Shown here: positions 42,507-51,409 of the stretch, piece after piece
Numbering within the stretch: position 1 is the first letter of the stretch
How the letters are laid out: each line of letters starts with the position of its first letter
From: Flavobacterium sp. WV_118_3
GTDB taxonomy: Bacteria; Bacteroidota; Bacteroidia; Flavobacteriales; Flavobacteriaceae
Length of the DNA: 64,000 nt
Assembly: GCF_039778605.1 (NCBI RefSeq)
Contig: NZ_CP156060.1
Coordinates: forward strand, 3,376,001-3,440,000
Direction of reading: 5' to 3'
Translations under genes and position numbers: made by a program
Notes under the pieces: generated by a model
The model's input: the letters and a program-made list of their open reading frames with translations, nothing else
Told to the model about the DNA's origin: nothing
The model's database searches: none

Positions 42507-43460
42507 TTATTTGGAAGTACTTAGTTGTAAGGGTTTCAGATCACCGGATGGTGTTACCAGTATATATTCCTTTTCGTTTTTCGGTGCCGGCTTTTTGGTG
42601 CGCGTGATGGCAATTTTAATCTCATATTGCACCTGAATTACCGGCTCGAGTATGGTTGAATTGACCACAAAATCAAAATCCTTGTTTGTAATCGGTTGGT
42701 AATACAATGTTGTCGATTTAACAGCCTGATTGACATTGGCAAATTTTTTAAGCGAAAGCGATGAACTGCTATAGGCTTCATACGATTTATACATCTCAAC
42801 CGGAAGCGTGATACTGTAACCGTCGGCTATTTTTTTCTCGGCATTTGTAAAGGTTTCGCCTAACAGGGTTTCGTAATTTTTTACTTTCTCCAAAACCAGA
42901 AGCCGGGCTTTGTTCATCAGGTCTTTTTTTACCGCTTCCAAAGTATTCGAAAAGTAATCTACCCGTACGAGATCGTAAATTTCATTGGCGGATAGAATCT
43001 TCATAAAATCGTCCAGGAGACTCGGATCGGTATATTTAATATGAATGTTCTTTTTTAGCTCAAAACCTACCGGGATTTCATTATAGGTTTTCCGGCTAAA
43101 TAGTTTTCGTTCGACCGTATAATCATACATCGGAACAAAAGTGATCATGTCAACAAAGGTTTCCACGCCTTTTTTTAATCGGATTTCTTTTAACGACTGA
43201 CCGATGCGTTTGTCAATGATCTCATTCACTTCTTCCGTAGTGGCACCGGTTTGGGTAACCTGGAAAATAGCGACATACGCATCGGCTTTCACATTGGCCA
43301 GACCTTTTACACTGGCAATGATATCGGCATTGGAAGGAAAATTCACATTGATCGAATTGTCTGTAAATACAACCTGATTTTTGTAATTGATATTTCCGGA
43401 AACCTGTGCAATGGTAAATTGTACAATTAGTAAGCTTGTAAAGAATAGTATTTTTTTCAT
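42507..43460 (-). CDS. SIMPL-like (DUF541-type) exported protein
   Basis: A 317-aa protein starting MKKILFFTSLLIVQFTIAQ, a clear signal peptide. The mature part resembles SIMPL-domain proteins of flavobacteria: FPSNADIIASVKGLANVKADAYVAI, then FVPMYDYTVERKLFSRKTYNEIPVGFELKKNIHI and a C-terminal EYILVTPSGDLKPLQ. Function is unknown. The frame is open to 43754, but those upstream residues overlap the divergent kinase promoter and gene, so I place the start at 43460. A TACATTTG element at 43491-43484 may be its -7. Confidence 0.75.
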   Translation of the reverse strand: MKKILFFTSLLIVQFTIAQVSGNINYKNQVVFTDNSINVNFPSNADIIASVKGLANVKADAYVAIFQVTQTGATTEEVNEIIDKRIGQSLKEIRLKKGVETFVDMITFVPMYDYTVERKLFSRKTYNEIPVGFELKKNIHIKYTDPSLLDDFMKILSANEIYDLVRVDYFSNTLEAVKKDLMNKARLLVLEKVKNYETLLGETFTNAEKKIADGYSITLPVEMYKSYEAYSSSSLSLKKFANVNQAVKSTTLYYQPITNKDFDFVVNSTILEPVIQVQYEIKIAITRTKKPAPKNEKEYILVTPSGDLKPLQLSTSK

Positions 43461-43483
43461 ATCAGCGGTTTTAAGGTTCGGAA

Positions 43484-43514
43484 CAAATGTATTAATCGAA
43501 AAAACGTACTTTTG
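43484..43514. promoter_or_regulatory. Divergent -7 elements between the SIMPL-like and kinase genes
   Basis: TACATTTG on the reverse strand (43491-43484) and TACTTTTG on the forward strand (43507-43514) both fit TAnnTTTG and point away from each other. No good -33 words were found, so this is moderate support. Confidence 0.45.
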
Positions 43515-43611
43515 GAAGAACGGGTGAAACGCGAATCCGACTTGGTGAATGCTATAGGAAAGGATTTTGGTTTTAACGTACTTTACATTCAGAAAAAACA
43601 AGTAAAACAGC

Positions 43612-45429
43612 ATGCGGTATATAATATGTATCTTGATCGGATTGGGTGTCGGACTTTTGATTCCGCAGCAGGCGATTGCCCAACAAATCAATACTGAAAA
43701 AGCGAGTAAAAGTGTTAGTGGTAAGCTGAGTAAAGCAGCAGATGAACTGGCCAAATCGTTAGACGCTAACGATGAGGTAAAGATCGCAGCGAGTTACGAA
43801 AAGCTCGCACAGGAGTTTATTGATGCTGACGATCCGGTTAAGGGAGAAGAATATCTTAAAAAAGCATTGGAAAGTTTTACCCGATTGAAACGGAAAGAGG
43901 ATATTGCACGGGTAACGCGAAATTTGGCACGAACACAGGAAAGTCAGAATAAATACAAAGCGGCGATCAGTAATTATCAGACTGCGAGTGCCATGACGGT
44001 CGATAAAAGCGCAATAGAGGTCAATCAGAACGATGCAAAGCGTTTGCAAAGTCCCCAAAATCCAGCGGCACAGTATGATTATGTCAATTCCAATATCAAA
44101 TTGCTGGAAAAAGAAAACCGTAAGGAGGAAGTAGCCGAGGCCTATGTGCAAAAAGCAGAAATGAGTCTGAAGAAAAGAGATAAGGTCGAAGCCATTGAAA
44201 GCTATAATCAGGCTATTACGTTTGTAAAAGATAAACCGGAAGCGGTGATCAAACTCAAAAATGAAATCGCAAAAGTCTATACCGCTGATAATCAGTTTGA
44301 CGAAGCGATTGGGATTTCCGAAAAACTATTGGCCGATGCCCGGGCGCGTCAGGATTTTGATACCGAAATCGCTCAGTTGCAATCGTTGGCAACCATCTAT
44401 TTTAAAAAGAAAGAACCGGAAAAAGCAACTCATGCTTTAAAAGAAGCCTATCAACTGGCAACCGAAAAAGGAAAAGCCGATGCCGTAAAAAAAAGCCTCG
44501 AAAGATTGCTGAACTTTTACCGACAGACCGGGAATTATAAGGAGAGTACACAGTTATATGAGCAATTCTTTCAAAACTACGAACAGCTAACCCGAAAAGA
44601 CAGTGCGCAAGCCGACCAGTTGACCTTTCAGGTAACGGAAGAAAAGATTCGTCAGCTGGAAAAGGAAAAAGTGTTAAAAGATGAATTGATCGCCAAAAAA
44701 AATACCTTTAATTATTTTCTGATTGGTTCTATGGGATTACTGTTATTGCTTTTAGGATTGATCATAAAAGCTTTGTATTCGATCAAAACTAAGAATAAAG
44801 AAATAGCCTTACAGTCGTTGCGCCGGGAAATGAATCCGCATTTTATTTTTAACAGTCTGAATAGCGTCAATCAGTTTATATCGCAAAACCGCGAATTGGA
44901 AGCCAATAAGTATCTGACGTCCTATTCAAAGTTAATGCGGAATATGATGGAGAATTCCAATAAGGATTTTATTGCGTTGGGAAGTGAAATTGAACAATTG
45001 CGGAAATACCTCGACCTCGAACATATGCGTTTCGAAGATCAGTTTGAGTATACCATTACGGTGGATGAAAAGCTCGATACGGAAACCATTCAGATTCCAA
45101 ATATGATCATTCAACCTCATCTGGAAAATGCCATTTGGCACGGACTTCGGTATAAGGAAGGAAAAGGCTTGTTACAATTGCGTTTTCTCCTTGAAAATGG
45201 AAGTGTTGTGGTTGTGATCGAGGACAATGGTATTGGATTAACCAAAAGTCGGGAGTTGAAAACTAAAAATCAGAAAGTTCACCAGTCGAGAGGACTTACC
45301 AATACGAAAGAACGGATTGGTTTGTTAAATGAATTGTATAAAAAGGAAATCGCCTTACAGATTGTTGAAAAAACAGAACCGGAAACCGGGACTATTGTAA
45401 CCCTGCGTTTTTCCCGGATTGAAAAATAA
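43612..45429 (+). CDS. Sensor histidine kinase of the LytS type with TPR sensor region
   Basis: A 605-aa membrane kinase. It has a signal-like N-terminus (about 1-24, ending AIAQQ), a periplasmic TPR array (about 45-330), a coiled linker, one transmembrane helix (about 364-386) and a His_kinase/HATPase module. The phosphoacceptor is His410 in MNPHFIFNSLNSVNQF, and the ATP site has IIQPHLENAIWHGLRY, IEDNGIGL and SRGLTNTKERI. The LytTR regulator gene begins 6 bp after its stop, so they form a two-component system. The signal is unknown; TPRs suggest a protein or peptide partner. Confidence 0.93.
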   Translation: MRYIICILIGLGVGLLIPQQAIAQQINTEKASKSVSGKLSKAADELAKSLDANDEVKIAASYEKLAQEFIDADDPVKGEEYLKKALESFTRLKRKEDIARVTRNLARTQESQNKYKAAISNYQTASAMTVDKSAIEVNQNDAKRLQSPQNPAAQYDYVNSNIKLLEKENRKEEVAEAYVQKAEMSLKKRDKVEAIESYNQAITFVKDKPEAVIKLKNEIAKVYTADNQFDEAIGISEKLLADARARQDFDTEIAQLQSLATIYFKKKEPEKATHALKEAYQLATEKGKADAVKKSLERLLNFYRQTGNYKESTQLYEQFFQNYEQLTRKDSAQADQLTFQVTEEKIRQLEKEKVLKDELIAKKNTFNYFLIGSMGLLLLLLGLIIKALYSIKTKNKEIALQSLRREMNPHFIFNSLNSVNQFISQNRELEANKYLTSYSKLMRNMMENSNKDFIALGSEIEQLRKYLDLEHMRFEDQFEYTITVDEKLDTETIQIPNMIIQPHLENAIWHGLRYKEGKGLLQLRFLLENGSVVVVIEDNGIGLTKSRELKTKNQKVHQSRGLTNTKERIGLLNELYKKEIALQIVEKTEPETGTIVTLRFSRIEK

Positions 45430-45435
45430 AATGCC

Positions 45436-46182
45436 ATGCAAAAAATAAGAAGTGTAATTGTAGAAGATGAATCGGTGGCAAGAGAAGTGCTTAAAAATTA
45501 CCTCTCCAAATATTGTCCGCAGGTTGAGGTAATTGGCGAAGCGCAACATATCAAAGAAGCCGTACCGTTGTTGCATGAACTGGAACCGCAACTGGTTTTT
45601 CTCGATGTGGAAATGCCTTTTGGAAATGCTTTCGATGTATTGGAAGCCTGTAAGGATTTGCAGTTTGAAACCATTTTTGTCACCGCTTTTTCGGAATATT
45701 CACTAAAAGCCTTAAATCAGAGTGCGGCCTATTATTTGTTGAAACCCATCAGTATTGAAGAGCTGATTTTGGCGGTCAATAAAGTGCAATTGCAATTGTT
45801 GAATCAGGAAATTTTTAACCGGAATCGGATCATAGTGGAAAACTTCCGGGAGCCAAATCCGGAGCGTCAGAAAGTTATTTTGCCAACACTCGAAGGTTTT
45901 GAAGTCGCCAAAATGGAAGAAATCGTTCGTCTTCGTGGAAACGGTAATTTTACGGATATCTATTTACAGGATGGCAGTAAAAAAATGGTATGTCGTTTTT
46001 TAAAGCATTTTTCGGAAATCCTTCCGTTTCCGTTTTTACGGGTTCATAAATCCCATATTATCAATGTGAATTTTGTAAAATCCTATCATAAAGGAGCCGG
46101 AGGTTATGTAACGCTTTTCGATGGTTCGGAAGTGGAAATTTCACCCACCTATAAAGAAGAGTTTCTAAAGAATTTTAAATAG
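45436..46182 (+). CDS. LytTR-family response regulator
   Basis: A 248-aa DNA-binding regulator. The receiver domain (about 4-120) has the acidic pair in IVEDE, phosphoacceptor Asp57 in LVFLDVEMPFGNA and Lys in YYLLKPISIEE. The LytTR domain (about 145-245) shows IVRLRGNGNFTDIYLQDGS, FLRVHKSHIINVNFV and GSEVEISPTYKEEFL. It should be phosphorylated by the adjacent TPR kinase and bind direct repeats at target promoters. It ends 1 bp from the convergent transglycosylase gene. Confidence 0.95.
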   Translation: MQKIRSVIVEDESVAREVLKNYLSKYCPQVEVIGEAQHIKEAVPLLHELEPQLVFLDVEMPFGNAFDVLEACKDLQFETIFVTAFSEYSLKALNQSAAYYLLKPISIEELILAVNKVQLQLLNQEIFNRNRIIVENFREPNPERQKVILPTLEGFEVAKMEEIVRLRGNGNFTDIYLQDGSKKMVCRFLKHFSEILPFPFLRVHKSHIINVNFVKSYHKGAGGYVTLFDGSEVEISPTYKEEFLKNFK

Positions 46183-46183
46183 G

Positions 46184-48145
46184 TTAATACACCATTTCTT
46201 TTATAAAAAGAGAATCGATGGCAATGCTATCCGGAACAGCCTTTAATTTTAGTAAGGATCGCGAACGACCGGTGATTGTAAACGGTAATTTATAACCAAT
46301 CGTATCTTCCGGAGTTAAGACGCCTCTGCGCAACATTAGTTTTGTCAGGAAGTTTTGTTGCTCGTTGGCATAACCTTTTAGACTTCCGGTACTGTCGAAC
46401 TGCCACATGAATTTTTTTGGCTTTGGTACAATAGTCGCTAAGAAAAGACATTCTTTTAACGTCAGATCGGCGGGTTTTTTCTGAAAATAAAATTGTGCGG
46501 CTTCTCCGATTCCATATACATTTGGTCCCCATTCGATCACGTTAAAGTAAACCTCAAGCATCCGTTGCTTACTGGCGATACGGTTGTTTTCGAGTATATA
46601 CACCAATAGGATTTCTTCCAGTTTGCGGGACAATGTTTTTTCACGGGTCAGGAATACATTTTTGACCAATTGCATACTGATTGTACTGGCACCACGGGCA
46701 AATTTTTTGGTTCGGATGTTTTTAACGATCGACTGTTTAAAGGCTTCGTTGATAAAACCACGGTGTGACATAAACGACGGATCTTCCGACGTTAAAACGC
46801 TTTTTTGCAGATAAGGCGCTATCTGATCCAACGGTGTGAAATTCGGATTGGACGGACCCACCACTATCGGGCGTTGTGGCACTCCGTTTTCGATCGCACG
46901 ATAGGTGAATGCGGTGTTTAGTTTATCCAGATCGGCTTCCCCGTATTTAAGTATTCTTAGACCTTCTTTTCGGAGTTTACTCTCAAAAATAAGGGCATTC
47001 GGGTTGTTTTTATTAAATTGAAAATCGAGTTTATAATCGAAAGTGCCTTCCGCTTCCATGCCTTCGAAATGGGTGAATAATCCTTTTGGCAGCGACGTGA
47101 TAAAGTCCTGTGCTTTCATGTTAGGAATCGCAACACGAAGGGTATACAAAGTGTCTTTTTCGGTGTTGTATTCGGCAAAGGGTTGTACTTTTATAGCATT
47201 GAGCTGTGCTTTGGAACTACTGTCTATGGCTACAAAATGTTCGCCAAAAAGGAAACGGTAATCAAAACGGGCTTTTTCGATGATCACATCTTTTTTAGCA
47301 ATCCTCGGATGGTTAATCGTAAAGTTACTGATAGCGGTATAGCCGTCAACATGCAATTCGTTGCCTTCCATTTTGATTTTGGCTACGTTCACATGTATAC
47401 TGTCAAAACTGGACAACAGATGAAAACGTTCGTCGATATACGGAACTTTGATTTTGGAGGTATCGCTGTTAAAAAAACGAAGATCGGCAGTTTTATTCCT
47501 CGGATCGGCCATGCCCCGGATTTTCCAGTTTTGAGCAAAGGTATTGGTGCGGACGTTAATCGTGGTTTGGAGTTGTTTTCCTTTCAGATCAAGCTCGTTT
47601 AGATGCATTGTGACTTTTCGGCCCATGTCGTCCATTCGGAGCGACAGGTTTTGAAGTGTCATATTGGTTGGTACCAAATTTAAAGCTTTCGTTAATAGGC
47701 GATAGGCGAGTTTGGCATAATTCCTTTTCTCGCTTTCGGGATTGTCTTCTTTTTCCCGCTTTAGAAAAGCATCAAAGTTTCGGCCTTTTTCGTTTTTTAC
47801 CAGTTGAATAAAGCCGTTTTTCATTTCCAGTTCCTGCAATTGGATATCGCCGGTAAATAATTGAAACAGGTTTACGGTGGTGGTTATTTTTTCTACAGCT
47901 AATAGCGTGTCGGCTTGTTTGGGAACCAAAACAATATCGTGCAGACTTACGCCATTCAGCCCGTCAAATTGTGCTTTTTTGATCGAAAGGGTACAGTTGT
48001 AATCGGCATCGAAACGGTTTTCGGCTTTGGTAATCACTTTTTGAAGTAGGGAATCCCGGAAGATAAAAAGCCCGGTAAACGTAAGCGCAAACAGGACTAG
48101 CAGCGCTATTGAAAAGCGGATGATTTTTTGCTTTCTGGTTCTCAT
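46184..48145 (-). CDS. GT51 peptidoglycan glycosyltransferase with AsmA-like N-terminal region
   Basis: A 653-aa inner-membrane protein. One N-terminal helix (about 9-29) is followed by a long beta-rich region (about 40-410) resembling AsmA-like sequences (LQLQELEMKNGFIQL and similar), then a GT51 transglycosylase domain (about 435-610). The catalytic Glu is about 454 in SEDPSFMSHRGF; GASTISMQLVKNVFLTREKTLSRKLEEILLVYILE and EWGPNVYGIGEAAQFYF are classic GT51 motifs. There is no transpeptidase domain, so it is a monofunctional enzyme that polymerises lipid II. The combination with the long N-terminal part is typical of Bacteroidota. A CAAAAATA (reverse TATTTTTG) at 48163-48170 may be its -7. 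Confidence 0.88.
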   Translation of the reverse strand: MRTRKQKIIRFSIALLVLFALTFTGLFIFRDSLLQKVITKAENRFDADYNCTLSIKKAQFDGLNGVSLHDIVLVPKQADTLLAVEKITTTVNLFQLFTGDIQLQELEMKNGFIQLVKNEKGRNFDAFLKREKEDNPESEKRNYAKLAYRLLTKALNLVPTNMTLQNLSLRMDDMGRKVTMHLNELDLKGKQLQTTINVRTNTFAQNWKIRGMADPRNKTADLRFFNSDTSKIKVPYIDERFHLLSSFDSIHVNVAKIKMEGNELHVDGYTAISNFTINHPRIAKKDVIIEKARFDYRFLFGEHFVAIDSSSKAQLNAIKVQPFAEYNTEKDTLYTLRVAIPNMKAQDFITSLPKGLFTHFEGMEAEGTFDYKLDFQFNKNNPNALIFESKLRKEGLRILKYGEADLDKLNTAFTYRAIENGVPQRPIVVGPSNPNFTPLDQIAPYLQKSVLTSEDPSFMSHRGFINEAFKQSIVKNIRTKKFARGASTISMQLVKNVFLTREKTLSRKLEEILLVYILENNRIASKQRMLEVYFNVIEWGPNVYGIGEAAQFYFQKKPADLTLKECLFLATIVPKPKKFMWQFDSTGSLKGYANEQQNFLTKLMLRRGVLTPEDTIGYKLPFTITGRSRSLLKLKAVPDSIAIDSLFIKEMVY

Positions 48146-48305
48146 ACTTCTTCTGGTTTGTACAAAAATAGGGTATTATCGCTAAAAATAAAGTAGAAGA
48201 AAATGTTAATATGCAAGGTTTTGCCGGTACAAAAAGCATTTTACGCTTGCGATGTTTCGATTCGTGTTTTTTTCGTGGAAAAAACAAAAGTGCGAATCGT
48301 CTTGA

Positions 48306-48854
48306 CTAGGATCGGAAACGTCCGAAAAAAACTTTTCTGTGTTGCAACGGGAATTTGTAAAATTCCGATGGATAGCGCGTGGCTGTTACTTTGACTTCAA
48401 ATTCGCCTTCCAGTTTTTCATAGCCTTCCAGAAATGGGTTTTTACTGAGTTTGGTGCTAAGTTGGTCTATGGTGTAATACTCTTTTGAGCCATCCTGTGT
48501 ATCCGTCCAACTACTGTATTTGGCTGTAACAATCGTTAGGGTCGAATCAATAGTAAATGTGATACTTTGCCCGGAATAGCCATCGTTTAATACGTTTTCA
48601 ATTTGAATGCAATTGGGATTTATTTTTTTTAGGATCAGTATATTTCCAAAACCAGTGATGTTGTTGTTGCTGTTTTCCTGTATGGTGAAAAACGGACTGG
48701 TTTTAGCCATTTCAAAATGGGAAGCGTCTGTAATCCGTATTTTTCCATAGGTGGTTTGGTGCTTTTCGTTCTGACAACCAACAAGCACAAACAGACAGAC
48801 AATAAGTCCGTAATAATACTTTTTACCCAAACAATTCACTAACCACATCTTCAA
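48306..48854 (-). CDS. Predicted lipoprotein of unknown function
   Basis: A 182-aa protein with a lipoprotein signal ending LVGC, preceded by an N-terminal extension of about ten residues (MKMWLVNCLGKKYYY). I do not recognise a family. The mature part is beta-rich (TYGKIRITDASHF, FGNILILKKINPN, SITFTIDSTLTIVTAKY). The start overlaps the last 32 bp of radA in another frame, so translation may be coupled, though a start further in (TTG/GTG near the hydrophobic segment) is possible. Confidence 0.6.
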   Translation of the reverse strand: MKMWLVNCLGKKYYYGLIVCLFVLVGCQNEKHQTTYGKIRITDASHFEMAKTSPFFTIQENSNNNITGFGNILILKKINPNCIQIENVLNDGYSGQSITFTIDSTLTIVTAKYSSWTDTQDGSKEYYTIDQLSTKLSKNPFLEGYEKLEGEFEVKVTATRYPSEFYKFPLQHRKVFFGRFRS

Positions 48855-50187
48855 TTTTTGAGACCATTTTAACGTTAATTACGGTGTTCTTAACCGCTAC
48901 TTTATTGTATTTGGAAACGAATATTGTTCCGAAACCTAATTTCTCGGCTTCCTGTATCCGTTGTTCCACACGGTTTACGGGACGGATTTCTCCGGAAAGT
49001 CCGACTTCTCCCGCGAAACAATAATCTTTGCCCACCGGAATATCTTCGTTTGAAGATAATATGGCCGCTACAACCGCTAAATCGATCGCAGGATCGTCTA
49101 CCGAAATACCACCGGTTACATTTAGGAAAACGTCTTTGGCGCCCAATCGGAATCCGGCACGTTTTTCCAGTACGGCTAAGATCATATTTAATCGTTTGGC
49201 GTTATACCCGGTCGTGCTGCGTTGTGGTGTTCCGTATACGGCCGTGCTGACCAAGGCCTGGATTTCGATCATCAACGGGCGCATTCCTTCGAGTGTGGTG
49301 GCAATAGCAGTTCCGGATAATTCTTCTTCCTTGTGCGAAATCAGGATTTCCGAGGGATTCGCAACTTCGCGTAGTCCGCTGCCTTGCATTTCGTAAATAC
49401 CCAATTCGGCCGTAGAGCCAAAACGGTTTTTTAGCGATCGCAGAATACGGTATACGTGATTTCGGTCGCCTTCAAATTGTAAAACGGTATCGACCATGTG
49501 TTCCAAAATCTTTGGGCCGGCGATGTTTCCGTCTTTGGTGATGTGTCCGATAAGGATGACCGGAACATTGGTTTCTTTTGCATATTTGATCAATTCGGCG
49601 GTGCATTCCCGGATCTGGGAAATACTTCCGGCCGATGATTCGATATAATCGGTATGAAGCGTTTGAATAGAATCGATGATCACAATTTCGGGTTCGATGG
49701 TTTCGATTTGCCTGAAAATGTTTTGCGTTTTGGTTTCCGTCAGGATATAACAATTGTCGCTATTGGTCGTAATCCGTTCGGCACGCATTTTTATCTGCTT
49801 CTGACTTTCCTCGCCCGAAACATATAAGGTTTTGTAGGGAAGTTTTAGGGAAATTTGTAATAATAGCGTACTCTTTCCAATGCCGGGTTCACCACCTAAA
49901 AGGGTAAGCGAACCGGGAACCAGTCCGCCGCCCAATACACGGTTGAGTTCACCGTCGGTAGTGTCCATTCGGATTTCCTCGGCTGAATCGATTTCATTTA
50001 TTTTTAAAGGCTTAGCCGCTTTTTTAACTTCAGTGGAACTGGCTTTCCAGGCAACCTTTTCTTCTTTCTGGATGACTTCTTCGACTATGGTATTCCATTC
50101 TTTACAGGCATTACATTGGCCTTGCCATTTAGAATATTGTGTGCCGCAGCTCTGACAGAAGAAGGTTGTTTTTAATTTGATCGCCAT
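48823..50187 (-). CDS. radA: DNA repair protein RadA
   Basis: RecA-like ATPase that drives branch migration during homologous recombination. The 454-aa protein has the C4 zinc finger (Cys11, Cys14, Cys25, Cys28), Walker A in GGEPGIGKST (98-107), the RadA-specific KNRFG motif in RSLKNRFGSTAELG and a Lon-protease-like C-terminal domain (GGISVDDPAIDLAVVAAILSS). Length is normal. It is 27 bp downstream of the hydrolase-fold gene and overlaps the next lipoprotein gene. Confidence 0.96.
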   Translation of the reverse strand: MAIKLKTTFFCQSCGTQYSKWQGQCNACKEWNTIVEEVIQKEEKVAWKASSTEVKKAAKPLKINEIDSAEEIRMDTTDGELNRVLGGGLVPGSLTLLGGEPGIGKSTLLLQISLKLPYKTLYVSGEESQKQIKMRAERITTNSDNCYILTETKTQNIFRQIETIEPEIVIIDSIQTLHTDYIESSAGSISQIRECTAELIKYAKETNVPVILIGHITKDGNIAGPKILEHMVDTVLQFEGDRNHVYRILRSLKNRFGSTAELGIYEMQGSGLREVANPSEILISHKEEELSGTAIATTLEGMRPLMIEIQALVSTAVYGTPQRSTTGYNAKRLNMILAVLEKRAGFRLGAKDVFLNVTGGISVDDPAIDLAVVAAILSSNEDIPVGKDYCFAGEVGLSGEIRPVNRVEQRIQEAEKLGFGTIFVSKYNKVAVKNTVINVKMVSKIEDVVSELFG

Positions 50188-50214
50188 TTCGGATGTATGC
50201 TCTTTTTGTAATTG

Positions 50215-51357
50215 TTATCTCGATTTTACGGCATCGGCTCTTTCCAGCATACCGTCTTTGGTAAGGTCGCCAATAGGTTCCTGATTAAAGGCACTCATAT
50301 AGGCTTTGTAGGCTTTTTTGTTATCGTTGGTGTTTTCGTAATACAAGCCTTTTTCGTATTCGCTGATCATGCTTTTCGGGTAGTTCTTTTTGGCCACTTC
50401 CGAAAGCGTTAATAGTTCTTCGTAGTTTTTATTTTTAAGGATCGCCGCTTCAATGGCTTTAAAATCGTTTAAACGGATTGTTGGCTTGTATCCTAATTTT
50501 TTTTCCAGGTTGTTGTATTTGTCAATCAAATATTGCGTATGACCGGTTGGTAATTTGGCGATTTTTTCCTGAAATTCAATCGTCGAAATCGGTTGGTAGC
50601 CGTCAAAAATATGATAGGCTGCATTCGGAATAGCAAAGGTTACAAGCGAATAGTGGGATAGCCCTTTAAATTCATCAAAACGGTATTTTAGATTGCTGTT
50701 GGTAACGGCTTTTGCTTTTTCGTCTAATGCTTTCATTTTGGTCTGAATTTTTTTCAGATCACCATCGGAAGTCGCCTGATAATAGAAAAGCGGTTTTTGA
50801 ATCGCAGCAAGACGCTCCGGAATTCGGTTTTCCATCTCCGGTGCAAATTCCGGACTTAACGAAATATAAGCGTTGAAAATCGGGTTGTCTTTATATAAGA
50901 AAAAGTTTAAAAAACCGGCTGTTGTGTCCAATCCGGCAATCATCCGAAATGGTGCGACACGGTATTTTTTTTCAACATAGGGAAGTAATTCCGCACCGAT
51001 AAATTCGAAAAATTTGGCTCCTTGTTCATTCGGTAATCCGCCTTCATCATAAGAACTGTCGTGTTCTCTTTCGTTGTTTTTATTCTGATTAATGGCAACA
51101 ATGATTACTTCGGGTAGGTCGTCCCAATAAGCACCGTAGGAAAAAACACCGTAAAAAGGGTTGGTTAGATACTCGCCGTCCAATACGAGTAGTAAGGGGT
51201 ATTTTTTGTCTTTATTGCTCTCGTAATTGTCGGGTGTAATAATGGTAATTTCCCGGATTTCCTTCAGTTTTTCGGAGTTGAAAGCTTCAACGGTTCTTTG
51301 GGAAAACAGGGTGTGACTCAGCAAAAATGTTGCCAGGAGGAATAGCGTTTGTTTCAT
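50215..51357 (-). CDS. Esterase-fold (Fes/IroE-like) exported protein lacking the catalytic serine, with C-terminal TPR-like part
   Basis: A 380-aa protein with a signal peptide (about 1-19, ending LFSQ) and an alpha/beta-hydrolase domain of the putative-esterase family: YPLLLVLDGEYLTNPFYG, LPEVIIVAINQ, AKFFEFIGAELLPYVEKKYRV and a late GLSHYSLV histidine. At the nucleophile elbow, where the family has G-x-S-x-G-G, the text is AGLDTTAG with Asp144 in place of Ser. A helical, TPR-like tail (about 300-375) follows. The protein is therefore either a non-catalytic binding protein or an unusual enzyme. It lies upstream of radA on the same strand. Confidence 0.75.
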   Translation of the reverse strand: MKQTLFLLATFLLSHTLFSQRTVEAFNSEKLKEIREITIITPDNYESNKDKKYPLLLVLDGEYLTNPFYGVFSYGAYWDDLPEVIIVAINQNKNNEREHDSSYDEGGLPNEQGAKFFEFIGAELLPYVEKKYRVAPFRMIAGLDTTAGFLNFFLYKDNPIFNAYISLSPEFAPEMENRIPERLAAIQKPLFYYQATSDGDLKKIQTKMKALDEKAKAVTNSNLKYRFDEFKGLSHYSLVTFAIPNAAYHIFDGYQPISTIEFQEKIAKLPTGHTQYLIDKYNNLEKKLGYKPTIRLNDFKAIEAAILKNKNYEELLTLSEVAKKNYPKSMISEYEKGLYYENTNDNKKAYKAYMSAFNQEPIGDLTKDGMLERADAVKSR

Positions 51358-51409
51358 GTTTGTTAGTAGTTTCTCGTAGTTTTGGAATAGAGAAGCAAGA
51401 TAACAAAAA

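Noticed and set aside
43461..43754. N-terminal extension of the SIMPL-like protein
   Set aside because: It would overlap the divergent kinase gene and its promoter, while the ATG at 43460 begins a clean signal peptide.
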